64,000 nucleotides of DNA from Prostheceraeus crozeri (lineage: Eukaryota; Platyhelminthes; Polycladida; Euryleptidae): contig CAJQUW010005757.1 in assembly GCA_907163375.1 (NCBI GenBank), positions 1-64,000 of the forward strand, given 5' to 3'. The translations under genes and the position numbers were made by a program. Shown one piece after another: positions 57,896 through 64,000 of this stretch. Each line of letters starts with the position of its first letter. The stretch's first letter is position 1. The notes under the pieces are model-generated. The model was not told where the DNA came from and did no database searches. It saw only the letters and a list, made by a program, of their open reading frames with translations.

Positions 57896-58773
57896 TTATT
57901 GGAAACGAATTGCGACACGCGACCAAAAGAAGTCATGCTCTGTCTCCCAGACAACAGATCCTTTTATGTCTAAGGTTTCTCAGTGGAAATGCATTTTACC
58001 ATATAACTGGCGATGTCCATAGTGTGCACAAAAGTTCCGTTTGCCGCGCAATCCACTCAGTCGTAGCCACAATCAGTGGAACATTGCAAGCAGAATTCGT
58101 ACATTTTCCGTCAAATGTTGCAAATGTTCAACAGCAATTTTTTGCGATTGGTGGAATGCCGTATGTTTGTGGGTTGATGGATGGGACATTAGTGCAGATA
58201 CAAGCCCCATCTGAGAACGAACATCAGTTTGTGGATAGGCACGGAAATCATTCAATTAACGCATTATTCGTATGTGGATCGAAGTTAGAGTTTTATTTCG
58301 TCAGTGCACGATACCCTGGCAGTGTGCATGATGCCAGAGTGTTGAGGAATAGTTCACTACAACGGCTTTACAATACAGGGTGGAGGCCATCTCCTTCTGC
58401 CATTCTGTTGGGAGATTCAGATTACCCATGCTGTGACTGGCTCATTCCACCCGTAAGACGTCCAGAAACGGAACCAGAAAGACGATTCAATACTGCTCAC
58501 AAGTCAACTAGATCTGTGATAGAACGTGCCTTCGGTCTTCTGAAACAAAGGTTTGCTGTTTTGCAAACGCCTCTGAGAGTAAAATCTCCGGAATTTGCTT
58601 GCGAAATGATAAAAGCATGCGCAGTGTTGCATAACATGTGCATCAAATACATGAGTGCACCATCAGACATTCCAGAAATTAACGAAGATGAAGATTTCCC
58701 AGAAGACAACCTTCCATACGAGGAAACCATGCAGCGGAGGCAGCATCTCATCAACTATTTTTCGATTTCTTAG
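57896..58773 (+). CDS. Harbinger transposase, catalytic part (HARBI1-like nuclease)
   Basis: The open frame actually begins inside the SINE (ATG at 57847), but Harbinger similarity starts at about ALSPRQQILLCLRFLSGNAF. DDE residues are in MDGTLVQIQAP (Asp), ILLGDSDYPCCDWL (Asp) and RSVIERAFGLLKQRF (Glu). YPGSVHDARVLRNSSL and HNMC are further family hallmarks. The HTH-like segment HSVHKSSVCRAIHSVV lies upstream. The frame is intact to its stop at 58773. Function is doubtful because the N terminus is separated by the SINE. Confidence 0.9.
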
Positions 58774-59122
58774 ACTTTTGTTTGTACGAGCATGATTTCG
58801 GAGCTTTGTCATATTGAATAGAAATACATGTACTAATATCCACAAGAATTTTCTAGCTTCTTTATATACTAGTATTCGTTAATAAGCCCGCCATAATATT
58901 TATATCTGTAGGTGGATAATAGTCGGTAAATCTTCATTACTTATTACTATCATTTTATTTATACTATGGTTCGACTTATCCAAATCCTGAACACTGTTTG
59001 AGTAACACTAAATAGGCAAAACTATAAATTCCAAAGTAATACTTTATTTACTATTACATGTACAATCAATCAATTTCTACATGAGGAATGTTGAGATCGG
59101 ACTCCAGCTTCAGAACTTCTAA

Positions 59123-59560
59123 CTAAAGTTTCCTCACTTCCAACTTAGCTTTCTTCACGCGTAGTTCAGAGATTTCCTCATCAATTTTCCTAAATCTCGC
59201 ACATTTTGCGCATTTTCTTTTCACAGTGTCCTTTTCAGTTTTCGACGTCTCAGGACTCAACAAAAGATTAAGAAAGGATTCCCCATTGATCTTCTTTTCA
59301 CTGCATCCTTCGACAACTGTCGCCTGTGAAGTAGACGGATTCGGAACTGTTATCTCCTCGCTGACATCGAGTCCTTTCACGACAGGATTTGCTTTGCCCA
59401 AAATTTCTAGGACAAGGTTGTCGATTTCGTCGAAGGTTTGAGGGGCAGCACCGGTTTCTTTGTTCTTATCGTATTTAGTGAGAGTTCTCACTCGCAAATT
59501 CGGCCAGACACCATCCCGTAGATAATTGTAGGAATACGTATTCCCAACACCATCAAGTCT
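59123..59560 (-). CDS. Harbinger Myb/SANT-like DNA-binding protein, exon 2
   Basis: An acceptor TTCTTTTCAG at 59561 opens the exon. It encodes LDGVGNTYSYNYLRDGVWPN and LRVRTLTKYDKNKETG, the second half of a SANT/Myb-like domain, then DEIDNLVLEILGKANPVVKG and a basic, coiled C terminus (RKIDEEISELRVKKAKLEVR) with CAKCARFRK. It lies in the usual Harbinger position opposite the transposase. Confidence 0.75.
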   Translation of the reverse strand, partial: RLDGVGNTYSYNYLRDGVWPNLRVRTLTKYDKNKETGAAPQTFDEIDNLVLEILGKANPVVKGLDVSEEITVPNPSTSQATVVEGCSEKKINGESFLNLLLSPETSKTEKDTVKRKCAKCARFRKIDEEISELRVKKAKLEVRKL

Positions 59561-59642
59561 GAAAAGAACAATGTTCATTATTATGTACATGTAATTGAAA
59601 GAAAGTGTGTCCATGAAGCGGACATAATTATCACATGTCACT

Positions 59643-59782
59643 TATATTCTTTTTATATCTTCCCAAGCTTCCATTTTGCTTTTTTTGCCTTCCTTCGTGT
59701 CATTGAAGGAGCCAAATAAAATAGTCTTTGTGGCTTTTATCTCATGCAGAAATGCAAGCTTTTGCGTTATAGTAAAAGGCAT
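59643..59782 (-). CDS. Harbinger Myb/SANT-like DNA-binding protein, exon 1
   Basis: ATG at 59782 gives MPFTITQKLAFLHEIKATKT and KKSKMEAWEDIKRI, the first helices of a Myb/SANT-like domain (conserved AWEDI). The frame runs to a stop at 59642; a donor near there (ATAA|GTGACA) would leave an intron of about 80 bp to exon 2. The junction is uncertain, and the splice site may have decayed. Confidence 0.6.
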
Positions 59783-61517
59783 CCTGAACGAACAATTGTA
59801 CATCAAAAGACGTGCACAGGCAGATAAGCAATGATATTCGATGAGACGGTGATTTGTTTTCATGACAATGACATACTTTTGACGTCATCTGCATGGAATT
59901 CCATCATGACATTTATTAGCTGATAACTCTTAATTATCATCGTTTTGTGCAACTGATTTTAGTGGAACTAATAATCATTAGTTATTAGCTCATAAAATAT
60001 TAGCTAATAACTAATGAAGTTTCGTGCAATAGGCCCCTGGTATGAGATTTTCAAATCGAAATGCAAACCCCGCGATACTTCTGACGTCTGGTAAAAGCCT
60101 GATATTGTGTAATAATCATTAGATATTATTGCGCCTGTATGTATAACGCTTCTCTCTTTCCTTCTCTAAACTTCTTGAACATATTTTTATTTTTTGATAT
60201 CAATTAACTGGCTGCGATAGACAATAAGTACGCTATTCCATGCACTTCTGTATGGGAGCAGCTCATTCTCGAGCTTGCAAGTGTCTATTGTTAAGGTGAT
60301 CGTGGGAATTGTCTATATTTAGTTCTTGCATCGCGTTAACTTTCATATATCACGCATTGAATCTGTTAGTCAATGTTCCTTGTCCATAGCCTTGTTACTC
60401 CATCAGCTCCTAACTGCCCAAAGAACAGATGTTAGCTAATCCCGGAATTGAAAATTCTATTGTAGAGGGCCTATGGGCCTATACCTAAGAGCTGCTACTT
60501 TGTTATTCAGATGCTTGTTGCAGTATTGCCCATTTTATACCCTAATAATTGTAATAAATTACATTCAAATTGTGAATTTGTTATCAGTATTTTAGTTTCA
60601 AGCTCATATGTACCAAATTATAAGCACCTGTAATAAATTATTGTTGGGTCATTCCACACCAAAACGTCAAATTTCGGAAAAAGTGAGTTGCGAAGGTTCT
60701 CAGATTTTCTTGAAATTCACATATTTTCATCATTTGGGTCTATCTAGATGAAATCCAAAATATTTCGGAAAAATTCCATCGGGAAGGTCACTTGCGTGGT
60801 TGACTTATTCGAATTTTTCTATTTTTAGAGAATTTATAAAAAATTATATGCATCTTTGACGGCCTACATTACCGATCTCGCAGCGACGTTGAGGAAAATT
60901 CTTCTTGGATTGCTTAATTGATACCCAACCAATCATGTTTCAAGCTGAATTCATAACTTTTTCGCTGCCAGAAAATTTCTGTGGGCCCTCAAAAAAAGAA
61001 ATAATTTCAGAAAATTTTTGAAAAGATCGAATTTTCAAACATTTCTTAAAAAAGTGAAAGTAATTTTGCGGTCCCTTCTTCCGCAAGCGACTAGAAATAC
61101 ATCCAAATGATTGTAAAAAATATTTAGAAAATCACCAGGGATCGGTAAAGTAGTTTTTGAATATCAAATTATATGAACAATATTCAATTTTTGACATCTT
61201 TGACTCGGCCCTGACAATTTCTCGCAGCAGCTACGTCAATTCTGATAGGTTGAGTGTTTTACGCTTTACATTATCTATCTGAAACTGTAATCAGAAGCAA
61301 TTTTTTTCACCCAGAAGTGTGATTTTTAAAATTTGAAAATGTGGTAAAATTGGCTTGATTGCTTTAAGTGACGGATTCCATGTCATATATTAAATATGCT
61401 TATTTTGTGGTGTTTTCACTCACTATACCCGGGTATATTAACCTGATACAAACTTATTCTGCAATTTCGTCATTTTCCAGTTAATATACCGGGTATATTA
61501 AGCGGAAAACTCCGGTA

Positions 61518-62920
61518 GTAATAGACAGAAAAATCGGACTTCTCAGTTATGGGTGGGAGGTATGGACCACCTACGAAATCTAATATCAGATCGAATCGAA
61601 TATGTATTTCCTACTGTGCAATATATAATATGTTTCTTAACAGATAATTGTGCCAGTTGTGATGCTTTGGTGTGTAAAATCTTATTTTATTATTGAAGGA
61701 CGTTTTGAATTATTGAAATTGATGGTTTGATATTAGTTTGCATGTAAGTTTTGAATTTTCAACTTGATGGTTTGGCTTCGTTTCTCGAAAGCTCTCCCTT
61801 ACGGATTCTGAGAAGGGCACTTATTAAGTCATCTTCGGTAAATTGGCCGCGATTTGTTGTTTGAGTCCACGTTCGAGGTATCGCTCTTTTAACCAGATGA
61901 GCATACCTGTAACTTCCGCAGCTAATAAAAAGCAAGTTTTGGATTCCTGAATATCTAAATATAGAAATTAGCAACTTAATGTGGCAAGTCGTGGCATCGT
62001 GCTTAAGGAGAGACCTGAGCTAGGATATGTAGCCAATCTCTATGTGATTCTTAGAATACCGCGGGAAATACACAGTCTAAAAATAGAGCAATATGAAATA
62101 TTGTCGATATCACATAATATGCATTTTTTTAGTACAGTGTAATATCAAAATATTCACAATATTGACTTGACATGGGGATTACTTCCCAACTAAATGTTGT
62201 ATTGGGTGATATGGGCCAGCCCATACCACCCCCGATTAGGTGGCACATACCTCCCCCTATGGGGTACTCAAAACTTATGCTGAAAAAACATATAAGGAGT
62301 AATGCTATTTTCTCAATGCTGCAGCTAAGCTGTTATAAAGCGTCAAACTTGACAACACGAATAGGCATTTTCCTAACAACCTTTTTTCTATGATGATTAG
62401 AAAAATCTAGATTTTTCAAAAAATTCAAACTATGCTTGAAACCTTCTTACATGTATATTTCGAAACCAATACAGTTGAAGAGCTGATGTTAACGAGTATC
62501 ATACTATCATGCAAATGATACACAATTATTACAGTCATTCTGTTTCGGTTTCTGAGAAGGTGAGGTTATGAATGTTAAGTATTGGTAGGTACTTTTGTAT
62601 CAAAAAAGACAGTTGGTTTCTTATTAAGAGAATTTTCTATAAAATTTCATTATGGGTTCACCATACAGCTTTCATTGTCATTTGCATCGTCCGAAGGGTG
62701 ATATTATTATAGCAAACTATCCTTTCAGGTAATTGCTTGATAATGATAATTGCTTTATTTGCATGCCGTGATGCTTTCGGACATGGCATTACAGTTAAAA
62801 TAATGAAAAGTAATACATCTGTTTTATAAGAAAACACGGAAAGTACAAAGTTAGTAGTAAGCCCGTCCCAAAATCAAGTGCAAAATGTGCAACGATGAGT
62901 CATCATGCTGACTCAGCCCC
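61518..62920. other. unassigned region with a pipsqueak-like fragment
   Basis: AT-rich DNA. Apart from the HTH fragment at 61759-61974, nothing is recognised. A plus-strand frame at 62172-62393 is not protein-like in composition. Confidence 0.5.
61759..61940 (-). pseudogene. fragment with pipsqueak-type HTH (pogo/CENP-B-like transposon relic?)
   Basis: On the minus strand, RTWTQTTNRGQFTEDDLISA followed by LLRIRKGELSRNEAKPSS resembles the N-terminal HTH_psq domain of pogo-type and related proteins (NRG.(W/Y)(S/T)EE.L..A...(V/I)..GE(L/M)S...A). The frame stops before the second helix pair and no DDE part follows. It may be a transposon remnant or an exon of a host gene. The family assignment is tentative. 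Confidence 0.4.
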
Positions 62921-63115
62921 CCCCCTCCGGAAGGAAGGAAGAGAGGTGGCCAAGGATGTGCTGGAAGGAATGGGTACGAGAGGAGGAAAAGTGTTTCCCT
63001 ACCCCCCCTCTGGAAGGAAGGTGAGGGAAGTGGCCAAGGATGTGATCGAAGGATGGGTCCGAGAGGAGGAAACTGTTCCCTACCCCCCCTCTGGAAGGAA
63101 GGAAGGAGTCTTCCA
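62921..63115. repeat. ~81-bp tandem repeat
   Basis: Two full copies and a partial one of CCCCCCCTCYGGAAGGAAGG...GTGGCCAAGGATGTG...GGGTNCGAGAGGAGGAAA start near 62921, 63003 and 63084. The plus strand is strongly purine-rich apart from the C runs. Open frames on both strands arise from the repeat. Confidence 0.85.
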
Positions 63116-63169
63116 GCAAGGGTAGGAATCTAGGAAGGAAGGCGGTAGGGGTAGAAATGTGAGAAGGAT

Positions 63170-63960
63170 AGAGTGAGAAAAGGTAGGTTTTGGTGGTTTT
63201 GGGATGAAAAAGGTTGGAATTCGGCATGAAGGAGGTCGCGGATGGGAAAGCGTAGGGCAGATTCGGAGTCTACGTGAAATTTTGGGTGATGAAGGATGGA
63301 AGGAGGAGCTTTTCTGTGAGGCAAGGGGTGGATTCTCTGAAAACGGCAGAGTTAGAAAAGGCAGGTTTTGGGATGAGAAAGTCCATTTTTCGGCATGAAG
63401 GAGTGCTCGGATGGGAAAACGGAGGCCAGATTCGGAATCCACGTGAAATTTTGGGTTAGGAAGGTTGTTTCCAGCGACATCGGAGAGAAAAAATTTTGAG
63501 GACGTTCCCCCCTCTCTGGACGAGACTTCCCACTTTGGTTCTAGAGATCGTAGAAAGTCGTGTGATAGCTCATTTGAAAGCTAAGAGTGAGAAAAATGCA
63601 GTGGAAAGCTCAGTTTGGTCCTATTTTCCTGGGTTTAGAGAGGAAAATGGAAGGAGAACGTTAGAGTTAGAAAAGGCAGGTTTTGGATGTTTTGGGATGA
63701 GAAAGTCCATTTTTCGACATGAAGGAGTGCTCGGATGGGAAAACGGAGGGCAAATTCGGACTTTTTGGCCAATTTTGGGTCTAGGATCTAGGACTTTTTG
63801 GCCAATTTTCCAGCTCAATCGGAGAGAAAAAGTTCTGACCCCTCCCCCCTCGGCAGCGATCTTCCAACTTTGGTTCTAGAGATCGTAGAAAGTCGTGCAA
63901 TAGCTCATTTGAAAGCTAGGAGTGAGACAAATTCAGTGGAAGACACGGCTTGTTCATGTC
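63170..63960. repeat. complex purine-rich tandem repeat
   Basis: A ~110-bp block (AAAAGGYAGGTTTTGG...GGGATGA...TTCGGCATGAAGGAG...CGGATGGGAAA) occurs at about 63178, 63356 and 63672. A second block (GGTTCTAGAGATCGTAGAAA, GTCGTG, ATAGCTCATTTGAAAGCTA) occurs at 63538 and 63871. This is a higher-order array that runs off the window end. It encodes no recognisable protein. Confidence 0.85.
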
Positions 63961-64000
63961 TGCCTTCGTTTAGATGTGAGACGCCATTGAAAATTTTGGA

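Larger units (their letters stand above)
57235..60041. mobile_element. Harbinger transposon with two genes
   Basis: The ends are ACCAGGGTGCCTATTGCACA and, inverted, ACCAGGGGCCTATTGCACGA (about 30 bp similar, one indel), followed by GCTAATAA/TTATTAGC-rich subterminal repeats. Inside are a HARBI1-like nuclease (plus strand) and a Myb/SANT-like protein (minus strand) in tail-to-tail order. This two-gene set defines Harbinger elements, whose Myb-like protein brings the nuclease to the DNA ends. The 3-bp target duplication typical of the group was not evident. Confidence 0.9.
56711..61515. mobile_element. DNA element with 25-bp inverted repeats and TA flanks, interrupted by a Harbinger
   Basis: The left end is CTGGAGTTTTCCACTTAATA (continuing TACCC); the right end inverted is CCGGAGTTTTCCGCTTAATA (continuing TACCC), 23 of 25 matching. 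TA flanks both ends (56709-56710, 61516-61517). Subterminal palindromes TATACCCGGGTATA occur near 56784 and 61426, with a related TATACCGGGTATA near 61486. Without the Harbinger (57235-60041) it is about 2.0 kb and shows no transposase frame. TA duplication suggests Tc1/mariner-type mobilisation. The interior right of the Harbinger (60042-61420) is otherwise unassigned. Confidence 0.8.

Noticed and set aside
62895-63879. many open frames in the terminal repeat array
   Set aside because: They arise from the absence of stops in purine-rich tandem repeats; the predicted peptides are Ser/Pro or Gly/Arg/Glu repeats.

Overview
The window is nuclear DNA of an animal, most likely a marine invertebrate. 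It is AT-rich, with long introns that obey GT-AG, conserved metazoan repair and mitochondrial genes, and a dense, layered mix of LINEs, tRNA-derived SINEs, Harbinger and hAT-like DNA elements and one Ty3/Gypsy element. The phylum cannot be fixed from the sequence alone.

Host genes. Almost the whole left half (about 2.2 to 32.6 kb, minus strand) is one gene: an ERCC6/CSB orthologue, the SWI2/SNF2-family ATPase of transcription-coupled repair. I could place 13 coding exons with consistent splice phases, summing to 4203 nt (1400 codons plus stop). All helicase motifs and the C-terminal ubiquitin-binding/winged-helix region are present. About 3.3 kb further upstream on the same strand lies a complete LYRM4 (ISD11) gene of 84 codons, the partner of the NFS1 cysteine desulfurase in iron-sulfur cluster assembly. 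No other host gene was firmly recognised.

Mobile DNA in the ERCC6 introns: LINE fragments (2.9-3.8 kb, 13.2-14.5 kb), a 1150-bp hAT-type non-autonomous element with a perfect 8-bp target duplication (6.4-7.5 kb), a tRNA-headed SINE (23.4 kb) and a foldback element with arms over 300 bp (27.0-27.9 kb). The presumed 3' UTR of ERCC6 consists of a ~159-bp tandem repeat.

Right half. From 40.1 to 53.4 kb lies a Ty3/Gypsy LTR element (minus strand, LTRs about 1% different, TGAC target duplication). It is a fossil with several breaks. Its most striking part is a TatD-type metal-dependent nuclease domain between the integrase and the 3' LTR, in a GC-richer stretch. Two younger elements sit inside it: a 4.2-kb CR1-like LINE (44.2-48.4 kb; PHD-finger ORF1, endonuclease/RT ORF2, tRNA-like leader) in the integrase region, and a 366-bp inverted-repeat element inside the TatD-like region.

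Further right is a second nest (56.7-61.5 kb): an element flanked by TA with 25-bp inverted repeats contains a two-gene Harbinger transposon (57.2-60.0 kb), which contains a tRNA-derived SINE in its transposase gene. The last kilobase is a purine-rich complex tandem repeat. A tRNA-Thr-like gene or relic lies at 54.1 kb.
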